In this document: in pieces, positions 21,603-30,837 of the stretch
How positions within the stretch are numbered: position 1 is the stretch's first letter
Layout of the letters: each line of letters opens with the position of its first letter
NCBI RefSeq assembly: GCF_003144115.1
Contig: NW_020312013.1
Location: forward strand, 475,143-539,142
Source: Tilletiopsis washingtonensis
Taxonomy: Eukaryota; Basidiomycota; Exobasidiomycetes; Entylomatales
Direction of reading: 5' to 3'
DNA: 64,000 bases
Program-made: the position numbers and the translations under genes
Notes under the pieces: generated by a model
What the model was told of the DNA's origin: nothing
Databases searched by the model: none
Seen by the model: only the letters and a program-made list of their open reading frames with translations

Positions 21603-23513
21603 ATGCCGTGCTCGCTGCTCGACCTGCCGCCGGAGCTGCTGCTCTACTCCATCCTGCCGCTGCTGCCCTCGTCGGCCGTGCTCTCCTTCCGCCTCGCCAG
21701 CCGGCGCGCCAACGAGCTCGGCAGCGACGCTTCGCTCTGGCGCGCCCTGCTGCTGCGCGAGCTCAACTTCCCCGCCCACGCCTCGGCGCGCGTCGCCGGC
21801 TGGCGCCAGCTGTATGCCGGCCTGCGCGCGCCGACGCTCTGGACGTGGGGCGAGGACAGCGAGGGCCGGCTGGGCATCGGCGCCGGGCACGATACGCGCA
21901 ACGTGCCGCAACAGGTTGCTGCGCTCATCCGCCGCGAGTGGGGCGCGCCGTTCCCCGTGAGTCCGCGCTGGCAGGACGCGCCGCTCATCGTCGGCAACGA
22001 GCTCGGCGACCCGGACCGCGAGTGGCCATACTTGGAGGCGGCGCCCGAGTTCCTCATTCGCGAATCAGCCGGCATCGAACTCGGCGCGCCTGTGGAGCTA
22101 CACGCTGCCGGCTGGAGCTTTCTGGCGCTGACGAGCACAGGCTGCGTGCTCACGTGGGGCGCGCTGCGGCAACGCCAGAGCTTCCAGTATCGCGAAGTCT
22201 GGACGCCGTCGATCCTCGACTCCTTCAACAAGCGCGTGCGACGTCTCGCTGTCGGAACCGCCGCTATCGGTGTCACAGACGACGATCACATCCTACAGTG
22301 GTCTGGACCGGACTCGCCTCGCGTCCTGCCGGACCTCTTTCCGTTTCATCGCGTCACGGACCGGCCGCGAGTGGAGCTGCTGGCAAGTAGCGGTGACGTG
22401 GCTGCCGTTGCTGCGCGGTTTCACCTGGACGGAGAGCAAGGATCAGCGACACAGCAACGCATCGCTGCCTGGAACACGCGATGGACAGCAGAGGTGGATG
22501 AGACGCACCGGAGCTACATCGACATTGGTCAGCGGCGAGGCGTACCTGTGGCCGCTCACGACGTCGCTGCGACACTCTTGCCCGAGCTGCCACTTCCGCC
22601 AGACGATCTAGCCGCCACCCTCGCCGATCCTTCGCTCAGTGCCTCGCGGCAGCACACTGCGCATACCACCGTAGCGCGCCTTGCGGCAGGCGAGCGGTAT
22701 CTCTACGCCCTGACGCCGTCTGGTCTGCTGTACAAGATCGACATCACGCAGCCTGCCTGGCCGCCGGATGACTTTGTTGCAGATCGAGTGGAGGAGGAAT
22801 GGCAGGGCGAGCTGCGCCACTTCGCCCGTGCCTACGGCCCTGGCGGCCGCCAGTGGCAGCTGTTGCGCGCCTTCTGCGATCCGCTCTTGCTGCGAGCCGA
22901 CGCTCGGTGGGCTGCCATGGACAAAGCGCATCTCCTGAGCGCGCCGGAGTTGCGCCTCACGCACCTCAGCGCCAACTTCCGCTCGTTCGTCGCGTATTCG
23001 CAGCCCTCGACGAACGACGGTGCGCACGCACAAGGCATCGTACTGCTGGGCGACGAGGATGCCGGCCACCTCTCGCCGCCGAAGCTGCTGCCGGAGCTGC
23101 AGGGCAGCGGCGTGCTCAAGGTAGCTGTCGGCGACTATCACTTCGCCAGCCTGGACAGCGCCGGCAAGGTGCGGACGTGGGGCCAGTGGTCCAAGGGCGC
23201 GCTCGGCACGTGGGATGCCCACCCAGTCGCCTCGAGCCTCGCTGTCGCACCACCGCAGCCGCGCGGACTGCGAGGCGGCTTCCGTATCGGTCTTGCGGGT
23301 GCAACCGCACGACGCACTCAACAGAGCTTCGAGCCACAAGACGACGGCACGTCGCCGCTCTCGCGCCGCTGTGCTGCCCGCCACGTGCCGCGCGAGCAGA
23401 AGGAGCCGGTGCAGGTGGCGTTTGCAGACTGCGAGCGCCTCGCTGAGCCGGGTGGCAGCGTCGAGGAGCAGACTGCCAACACGTTCGTCTTCGACATCGC
23501 CCTGGCCGGTTAG
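21603..23513 (+). CDS. F-box protein with RCC1-like repeats (Saf1/Pof9-like)
   Basis: A single exon of 636 residues from the ATG at 21603. The N-terminal F-box (LLDLPPELLLYSILPLLPSS... to SLWRALLLREL, residues about 5-55) would bind Skp1 in an SCF ubiquitin ligase. Degenerate RCC1-type repeats follow: LWTWGEDSEGRLGIGAGHD, FLALTSTGCVLTWGAL, and near the end FASLDSAGKVRTWGQWSKGALG. This pairing of an F-box with a beta-propeller is that of yeast Saf1 and fission yeast Pof9. It probably recruits a substrate through the propeller. Likely cytosolic or nuclear. The upstream frame is open back to 21297, so a longer protein is possible, but the residues there are Arg/Ser/Thr-rich and unlikely. Confidence 0.9.
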   Translation: MPCSLLDLPPELLLYSILPLLPSSAVLSFRLASRRANELGSDASLWRALLLRELNFPAHASARVAGWRQLYAGLRAPTLWTWGEDSEGRLGIGAGHDTRNVPQQVAALIRREWGAPFPVSPRWQDAPLIVGNELGDPDREWPYLEAAPEFLIRESAGIELGAPVELHAAGWSFLALTSTGCVLTWGALRQRQSFQYREVWTPSILDSFNKRVRRLAVGTAAIGVTDDDHILQWSGPDSPRVLPDLFPFHRVTDRPRVELLASSGDVAAVAARFHLDGEQGSATQQRIAAWNTRWTAEVDETHRSYIDIGQRRGVPVAAHDVAATLLPELPLPPDDLAATLADPSLSASRQHTAHTTVARLAAGERYLYALTPSGLLYKIDITQPAWPPDDFVADRVEEEWQGELRHFARAYGPGGRQWQLLRAFCDPLLLRADARWAAMDKAHLLSAPELRLTHLSANFRSFVAYSQPSTNDGAHAQGIVLLGDEDAGHLSPPKLLPELQGSGVLKVAVGDYHFASLDSAGKVRTWGQWSKGALGTWDAHPVASSLAVAPPQPRGLRGGFRIGLAGATARRTQQSFEPQDDGTSPLSRRCAARHVPREQKEPVQVAFADCERLAEPGGSVEEQTANTFVFDIALAG

Positions 23514-23891
23514 TCGTATGCACTGCTAGACACCTGACATTTGCTGATCCTGCGCGTCACGTCAGGTTGGCACTCAGGTGCACTCTCCATCACGAACCGC
23601 CCGGGCCTCTTCGTCGAGCCGTCGGCGTCCGCATCGTAGCCGCTGTTCTGGCTCGTCTCCCTCTCATCATGTGTCTCTTCACACCCCGATACCACTGTAC
23701 GACCACCTTCACGACACCACTGAATCACGAGACGCTGGCTGAGTTGTCACGGGAACGATGGTACAGGATATGGAGGTGTCGCGGGCTCGAGACGAGATAG
23801 AGGCGGGACAGGTCGTAAAGGCGGAACTAGTCGTAAGGCCGGGATGGCAGAGACCGGGCGATGGCGGAAGCAGCGTCGATGAGCGCGGCGC
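23514..23891. other. Convergent intergenic region
   Basis: Lies between two 3' ends. I see no gene or notable structure. Confidence 0.5.
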
Positions 23892-25842
23892 TTAGCCACC
23901 GCGAGCGGCCTTGAGCATCTCCTCGAAGGCAGACGAGAGCTGCTGATTCATCTGCTGGCCCTGCTGCGAGAGACCGGCAGTGGGCGTGCCCTCCTCCGGC
24001 GCAGGCTGAGCAGCGGCCTCGGTCGGTGTAGCCGTGCTGGCCTCTGCAGGTGTGGGCTGCGCCTCGGCGGCAGCGGGCTGCGCAGCACTCGATGCCGCGG
24101 CCTGCTGGCGCTTCGGACGGTATGGCGCGTACGTCGTCTCGGCGCGCGCCGAACGCATCTGCTGCAGCATCGCCTCGAAGCCGCTGCGAGAGAGAGAGGG
24201 GGCGTCAGACTCAGCGCGCATGCCAATGACGAGGGGCACGGTGCTCACCTTGCCAGACTTGCGTTCGTGTCGGCGACATTGGGCTTCGGCGCCGCCGAGG
24301 CAGGCTGCGCTGCCTCTTCCTGCTGCGCCTTGCCCTTGCCCTTCTCCTCGGTGCCATTCTGCGCCTCGGACGTCTTGGCAGCCTCCTCAGCCTCCTCGCG
24401 CTCCATCTGCTCCATCATCGCGCGCTGCCTCTCCTCGAAGCGGCGTGCTGCCTCACGCTCCTGCTCCATGCGCTGGGCACGGCTGAGGCCCGAGTGGCCC
24501 ATCTGCGCCAGACGCTGCTCCCATGCGCTCGAGAGCGCCGTGTTCGTCTGGACGACGCGCTCGCTGGGCTGCGGCGCCGGTGTGCTGCCAGTCGAAGCGG
24601 CAGTGCTTGCTGATGCCTGCGCTGCAGGCGCCTCGTGCTCCACCACCTCGAATGCCTCGCTGCCGGCTGTGCTGCTGGGTCCCGTCTGCTGCTCGGCCGG
24701 CGCCTGCGGCTCAGGCGACGGAGCACGAGGACGGCCTAGACGCTCGGCGCGAGCGGCAGCTAGGTCTCCGAAGGCACGGCCCTGCGCCTCGCCTTGTGCA
24801 CGGCAGCGCGCCATGATTTCGTCGAGCGACGGCGGCGCGGAGCCGCTGGTGTTCGAGTCCGAAGGCGCAGCGCCAGTCTTGGCCTGCTCAGCTGACGCAG
24901 CAGGAGCCGTGCTCTCGCTGGCAGCCGGCGCAGCAGACGGCACCGCAGCAGCTGGCGAAGGTGCAGGAGATGCTGCGCCACGAGCCTGCATCGAATGCTG
25001 CTGGCTAGCGCCAGTGGAAGCCGGCGAACGAGGAGTGCCCGTCAGAGCCATGGCAAAGTCGAGCAGCGGGCCGATGAGCGGCGCCAGCGCGGGAGGCGCG
25101 CAGTTGACGAGGGCTGCCTGCAGCGACGGGATGGACGGCGCGGGCGAGGAGCCTGGGGCATGGCCGGACGTCTGCGACTCGGTCGCAGAGCGCGGCTCGG
25201 CAGCTGCTGCTGCCGGCGCGGCTGGAGCGGCAGACTGCGATGCAGACGTCGCAGACGGTGCAGACTGACTTTTCTGCTCCTTCGCATCGACGCTTCCCTC
25301 GTGGCCGGTCTCGTCCGCGAGCTTGTTCTCGGAGCCGACGAACGCAATTCTGCCGCGGTGCGTCAGTGAGCTGCTCAATCGCACCGCCTTCGTAATCTCG
25401 CTCACTGATCGCGCGTAGGCAGCTTGGGAGTCCTGCTGATGACGCAGTCCCAGAGTTCGAACCTGCCTAGCGTGTTCATAGGCGCAGCGTGGGCCACGTC
25501 GAAATGGACGTGGCTGAACAGGCGCCACTGGTACTCTGACAGAATGAGGACCGGAGCAGAGAACAGAAATCGCTGCGGCGGCGTGACAGTGATGCAAAGA
25601 CCATCGCCCGCTCCGAGGTTCCAGAGCGCAGCCAGTCTGCCCATCACGCTGGCCAGAGGCGCGTGACGGTCGACGACGATTCGCTGCTCGATGGCCGGGT
25701 GACCAGCGAGTGTCGTGCGGAAGTGGGCATGGCTCTTGCCTTCGCGAAGGAGGGAGTGGTCGGTCCTGGCGGCAATAGTCTCGGTGCCAGCTGCCAGAGA
25801 GGCGAGCTGGGCGGGAGTGAGGGGAGATGTGGAGGTGCTCAT
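23892..25842 (-). CDS. Conserved-looking protein of unknown function with long Ala/Pro/Gln tail
   Basis: Exons 25842-25406, 25349-24249 and 24183-23892; 609 residues. I do not recognise the family. Residues 1 to about 180 look folded: a beta-rich stretch (RIVVDRHAPLASVMGRLAALW, GLCITVTPPQRFLFSAPVLI, WRLFSHVHFDVAH) followed by SRTPKLPTRDQIAFVGSENK. From about 190 on it is dominated by Ala, Ser, Pro and Gln. A charged helix, likely a coiled coil (QRMEQEREAARRFEERQRAM and onward), lies at about 475-520. The C-terminal 97 residues include FEAMLQQMRSARAETTYAPYRPK and end QLSSAFEEMLKAARGG. No signal peptide or membrane segment. It could be a scaffold or chaperone partner; this is a guess. Confidence 0.8.
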
Positions 25843-26247
25843 GCTGAGCGACGTCGTTGGGGTGCGGGATGGTGGTGGCCGGGAAGCAAGAGGAGCAGGT
25901 CGCGCGCCGCCGCACGGCTGCTGATGAGGCGCGGCGGCGGCGTGCGGCGCGCGCCGAAGCATCGGCCATGCGCAGCACCTCCACCCCCGCAGCGCGCCTG
26001 CTGCCGCTGCTGCTGCGCCTGCTGGTGGTGACTTTGCACTACAGAAGCGTCGCGCGGATCTCGAGCCCCACAGCCGTGAAACTAAATGCGTGGCAAACGA
26101 GGAGAAGGTCAGACCAGATCTGTTCCTGGCGCCACCTGCTGCGTCGAGGCTCGGCGCTGCGTGGGCTCGAGGCCGCCCGCGCCAGCATGCAGCGCGCCGG
26201 CGGTGCCGGCAGTGTCCACGCCTCACACGCTGCCCTGTGCACTCTGT
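25843..26247. other. Intergenic between unknown gene and mitochondrial carrier
   Basis: The promoter of the minus-strand unknown gene and the 3' region of the carrier. A run of GCTGCTGCT-like triplets lies near 26000-26030. No gene seen. Confidence 0.5.
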
Positions 26248-27777
26248 CTATTCCTTGACCGTGTCCGCCACCACCTTTGCCGTCTCCTTGGCCTTGCCGC
26301 CCAGCACATCGAGCGCCACGAGCGTCTTCTCGTAGATGGTAAACACAATGCCGCCGCTGAGGATGAGGCGCGTGAGGCGCGGCGTCGTGCCCTTCCAGAA
26401 GCGCAGCACGCCCTCCTCGCGCAGCACCGTGCTGACGCAGTTGAAGGCGCTGCTGTAGCGCGCCGACTGTGCCGACTGCATGCGTGTCTTGACGACGCTG
26501 CGTAGAGGAGTGTCAGATGAGCAGTGAGATGCCCTGAGGCAGCCGAGGCTGCCTGCTCTCTGCTGTGATGTGCTGCCGCGGCTGCGTGCTCTCTGCTGTG
26601 AGGTACTCACTCGAATGGCATGGTGCAGTCTGTGCAAGAGGATCATCAGCAAGGCGCGGTCACCATCTTCTCGCGCATTCTACTCACAAACAGTGACAAT
26701 GCCCGCCACAGCGCCCATGCCAAACGTCTCGATGTCGTTGGTCTTGCGGCCGTCCTTGGTGGCCAGGCCACGCAGCGTCGAGTATGTCGTGAGGCGCACG
26801 GCAGAGTTGGCGCCTTGCCGTGCCATCGTGGGGCCGAGGCCCTTGTAGATGCCGCGCAGACCCTCGGCGCGCACGATGGCGACGGAGCCGGAGAAGAGGC
26901 CCTGTAAGGAAGGTTCAGCCTCGGAGCAGGCCTAGGCTTGTCGTGCGCGACTTTGCATGGGCCTTCAGGCAGCGACTATGCAGGTCGAGCATGCAGCACT
27001 ACGCGCGCCGCATCTCCAGCTGCAGCTTGTGTGTGCTGCCTCACCTTGTACAGCCGCTCCGCCTTCGGCTTGCGCCCATCCTCAATCAGCCGTGTCTTGA
27101 TGGCTTCTGACGGCGTGACCGCCAGTGCGCCCTCGCAGAGGCCAGCCAGCAGGCCGGCAAGCACGGAGCGCGGCAGCGTCAATTGGCCAGTCTGCACAAG
27201 TGCATGTTAGTCTGCCGCCGCTCGCAGTGGCAGCACGCCGCACACACCGTCTTGTCGGCCACGGCCAGCTTGATGCTGTCGTAGGAGAGGAAGCGCACGC
27301 CCGCCTTGACGGCATTGCCTGCCACGAGTGCACTACGAGAGGCTGATCAGCACTCGAACAGCAGATGCGAACATGCCAAGACGCCGCACTGCTGCGAAGT
27401 CTCGGGCCGCGAAGCAACGATCTACTGAGCCGCTATTGTCTCTCGCCCGCACTGACACCGCATCTCTGCCCGTTACGCCCTGATCGCTTCATGCGCCGCG
27501 GTGCCAGCCAACAGGCCCTAGCAGCCGCCTCAACTACCCTCTGCACATTCTGCGATACTCACGAGCAGCCCGAGTACAATCCCCTCACGCCGCTGCGCGC
27601 CAGCGTCTCACGGACGATGTCGAGCAGGCCCGGCGGGCGCTTTCCCGCCGCGACGGCGAACTGCGCCTGCGTCTTGACATACTCGGTCGGATAGGTGGCG
27701 AAGCCCTCGACGGCGCCGGCGAATGCGCCGGCGACGAGCGAGTGCAGCGGCTGCTCCTTGCGCTTCGTCGAGGCCAT
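26248..27777 (-). CDS. Mitochondrial tricarboxylate (citrate) carrier, Ctp1/SLC25A1 type
   Basis: An inner-membrane exchanger of citrate for malate or similar acids. Exons 27777-27563, 27332-27248, 27191-27045, 26901-26688, 26629-26611 and 26497-26248; 309 residues. Three repeats carry P-x-(D/E)-x-x-(K/R) signatures: YPTEYVKTQAQ, TPSEAIKTRLIEDG and MPFDVVKTRMQ. The family blocks SVLAGLLAGLCEGALAVTPS and GPTMARQGANSAVRLTTYS fit Ctp1. Exon 5 is a 19-nt micro-exon encoding the CTMPF part of the third signature; without it the frame is lost. The gene diverges from the PDCD5 homologue with 201 bases between starts. Confidence 0.94.
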
Positions 27778-27978
27778 GGCGTGGAGGGGGGTGCGAGAGG
27801 CGAGGAAGGCAAGGAAGAAGCGCGCCGCGCCGGCCTCTGAAAGGCGTGCGGCCGGATGATGCTCTGGCGCGCGGCACGCGAGCTTGGCCGAGTTCCGCGC
27901 AGCGCGTCGAAGCTTCAAGGTCGCGTGGCCGCGCCAAGGCTTGCTTCATCACCTCCATACCCTCAGCACATCGACAGC

Positions 27979-28653
27979 ATGGACGACCCTGATCTCGCAG
28001 CCATCCGTGCCGCACGCATGCGCGAGCTGCGCGGCGGCGGCGGCGGTGGTGGCGGCGGTGGTGGCGAGGCATCGGGCAGCGGCCTGCCCGCCGGCCTCAG
28101 CCTGGGCGGCGGCGGCGGTGGAGGGCGTGGAGGAGGGGCGCAGGACGAGGAGGCGCAGGCACGGCAGCAGGAGCAGATGGACGAGCAGAAGCGCCAGCTG
28201 CTGAGCACCGTGCTTGATGCGCAGGCACGGGAACGCCGTGAGTGCTCGAGCCTCTGGACACTGGCGCTGGCTGCCAGGCAGGCCAGGCACGTCAACGTGC
28301 CCGCAGCCCTGCTGACACTGGCCTGTCCTGTTTAGTCTCGCGCATCGCCATGGTCAAGCCGCAGAAGGCACGCGCCATCCAGGACCTCATCCTGCGCATG
28401 GCGCAGTCGGGCCAGGTGCGCCAGCGCATCACCGAGGAGCAGCTCATCGGCCTGCTGCAGCAGGTTGAGGGCGGGCAGGAGGCGCAGGGCAAGATCACCG
28501 TGAGTGCTGCTGCGGCACCTGAGGGCGACCTAGCGAGGGAGGAGCGGATTGACCTCAAGCTGCTGCTGTGGAGCTCGCGCTCACGTCCTGCCGTCGCAGT
28601 TCACGCGCAAAAAGCAGGTGCTCGAGGACTCGGACGACGACTTCGACCTCTGA
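27979..28653 (+). CDS. PDCD5/TFAR19-family DNA-binding protein
   Basis: Exons 27979-28237, 28336-28499 and 28600-28653; 158 residues. The start MDDPDLAAIRAARMREL and the block LSRIAMVKPQKARAIQDLIL...QVRQRITEEQLIGLLQQV match PDCD5, a small helical protein linked to nucleic-acid binding and, in eukaryotes, to apoptosis and chaperonin regulation. The tail FTRKKQVLEDSDDDFDL is typical. Unusual: where most homologues run straight into the helical core, two polyglycine runs (about 11 and 7 residues, encoded by GGC/GGT triplet runs near 28034-28070 and 28105-28140) are inserted. Confidence 0.93.
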
Positions 28654-28936
28654 GCCCGGCACGCACACGTACAGCCGAGAGGGGTTGGCGGTGCAATCTG
28701 AGACATGGCACACATCGGCGCTGTGGCGTGTGATGCACGTATGGTACAGACGGACGTGGGTGGAGGCAGAGACGGAAAGGTATGGGCGGGACGACGGGAA
28801 CAGGCTGGAGACAGAGGCAGGTGGATGCGGAAGGTATGTGTGTGGTATGCGAGCGACACTTCGCCCTCGCTGCGGCTTTCGAAGAGCGTACAGCTCGCGA
28901 GCAGGCGATACGAGCCCGGTTTCGCGGCGGGCGCAG

Positions 28937-30219
28937 CTATTCGCTGTCCGTGAAGAAGAGCTTTTCGTTCGCCGCCCTCGACGACTTGAGCGCGCCGACA
29001 CCTCCTCCGCCCTCCTTCTTGACGACTTGGTGCTGAGAGCTGCTGCTCTCCGCTGCACGTCCAGCAGTCGAGTTGCTCGCCTTGATGCTGCGGTGCTGCG
29101 AGCGAGGCGTCGGCGTCTGAAGACTTGCGCCAGACGCAGGGTGCTGCGGTGCAGCCTTGGCCGAGGACTCAGGCTCGGGCTGCTGCTCTCGCTGCTTCTC
29201 CTGCTCGTCGTCTGTGATGACACCATCGTTGATCCATTCGCCTGCGTGGATGGGCGTCCGTGGCGACGCTACTGGCGGCGGCGAGGCCGTGGGCGCCCGC
29301 GGAGCGCCGCCAGGCGGGACACCATCGACGTCCGAACTGCTGCCGCTCGGAGCATCTGCCGTAAAGTCCATCGGCTGGTTGCGCGACGTGCCTGCAAGCG
29401 GACGAGCACGCGGCCTGGGCACCGGCGAGGCAGCTTGCTGCTGGGCGCGCTTGGAGGGCCCGGCCTTGGCGGCGCGCGTGGAGGTGGTCGCCGTCGTCTT
29501 GTTCTTCTTCAGCGGCCGACGCTGCTTGGGCGTGGCTTCACGCTCGTCGCTTTCCTCGCTGCTGCTGCGCAGGCGACGCTGGCGCTGTCTAGCCGACGCC
29601 GAAGGCTCAGCCTCGGAGACCGGCGAGGGAGAGGCCGACTCTCGCGCGGACAACGGCGGCGGCTGCGCTGCCAGTGCCCGCAGCTGCTTCTCGCGCAGGA
29701 TCTTCTCGTGCTTGTGCAGCTCGATGCGGGCCCAACTCTCCTCCTCCTTCTTCGCGCGGCGGTCGATGAGGATGCCGTCCTTGTCCTGGCGCAAAGCACA
29801 GCGTCAGGACTGCAGGCCCGTCTGTCCGGCTCGTGGCTGCGGCTCACCCATTCGTACGCATAGCTCTTCGACGACGCCCCGGCCCGGCTGCTGCGGCGCA
29901 GGCCGCGCGTGTCCTCGCAGTCCGACTCATCTAGCTCCAGCTCCGACTCGCTCTCCTCACTCCGGCGACCGCGGCCGACATGAGCAATGTCCTCGACGGA
30001 CTCCTCTGAAGAGTCCGTCGACGTCGCGCCGTCCGGCTCCGGCTCCGCGTTCTCGTCGCCCGCCTCGCCCTCGGCCTGGCTAGCCGCCTTCTTCTTCTTC
30101 TTGGGCAGCCGCGCGGCCTCCTTCTCGCTCGAGCGTGCGGCGCGGCTGCGCGGCCAGCCGTCGAGGCGCGCGTGCTCGCGGTAGTCGACCTTGCGTGCGG
30201 CGGCTGCGCGGCGCGGCAT
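28937..30219 (-). CDS. Highly charged, probably nuclear protein of unknown function
   Basis: Two exons, 30219-29848 and 29785-28937, phase 0; 406 residues. I do not recognise a domain. The N-terminal part has a KKKKK cluster (nuclear-localisation-like) and then an acidic Ser/Glu stretch. Next comes the only segment that looks structured: SSKSYAYEW joined across the intron to DKDGILIDRRAKKEEESWAR, followed by a basic helix (IELHKHEKILREKQLRAL). The rest is Ser/Pro/Ala/Arg-rich, with HAGEWINDGVITDDEQEK as a second more conserved-looking motif. An ATG four codons upstream (30231) is also in frame. Confidence 0.7.
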
Positions 30220-30837
30220 GGGAGAGAGCAAGGTGTGGGTGAGGCGAGGCGGAGGTGCTGAGCAGAGGGCGAGTCAGGGCGCAGAGCGGTGACAGGTGCG
30301 GTGATGGAGGTGCTGAGTGGAGCGTGATGGCCCAGAGCAGCGGCCCGCTCAGCGCTCCCAGGGCGCAGTCCCTGGCCCCCACTTCAAGCTGCCTGCTGGA
30401 GTCGACTCTTACTTCGAGGGACGTGCACGCATCGCTTTCAATCTCGCGCCTCGTTGCGCCTGCGCTTTGCCTCGTGCCGCAGCATGCACTACAGCAGCCT
30501 GGCTGGCTTTCGAAGCACTTGTATCTGCTCGTCATTCTTGTTGTGCCTCGTGCCTGTTCTTGTATGTGGCCAGATCGGGATGCGCTGCTCGGAGAGGAGA
30601 GCAGCCGGCGGCACTTGCCTCTCGTGGCCAGCGCCAGGAGGCACGTCACGTGCAGCAGCTCAGGGCAGCGCTCGCACAGACCGGCGGCCGGGCGCGCGGC
30701 GGGCAGGCGGCCAGTGTGCGCGCGCTGGTCGCCGCCGCGCCGCGCCGTGAGAAGCTCAAGCACGCCCGCCTTGTCCGCACCGCTCTCCCGCCCATCACAT
30801 ACCCCTCTCCCCTCCCGCACACCTTCCCACCGCAGCC
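30220..30837. other. Divergent intergenic region upstream of the septin
   Basis: Holds the promoters of the charged unknown protein and of the septin. The last 60 bases before 30838 are strongly CT-rich, as seen before other starts in the window. No gene seen. Confidence 0.5.
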
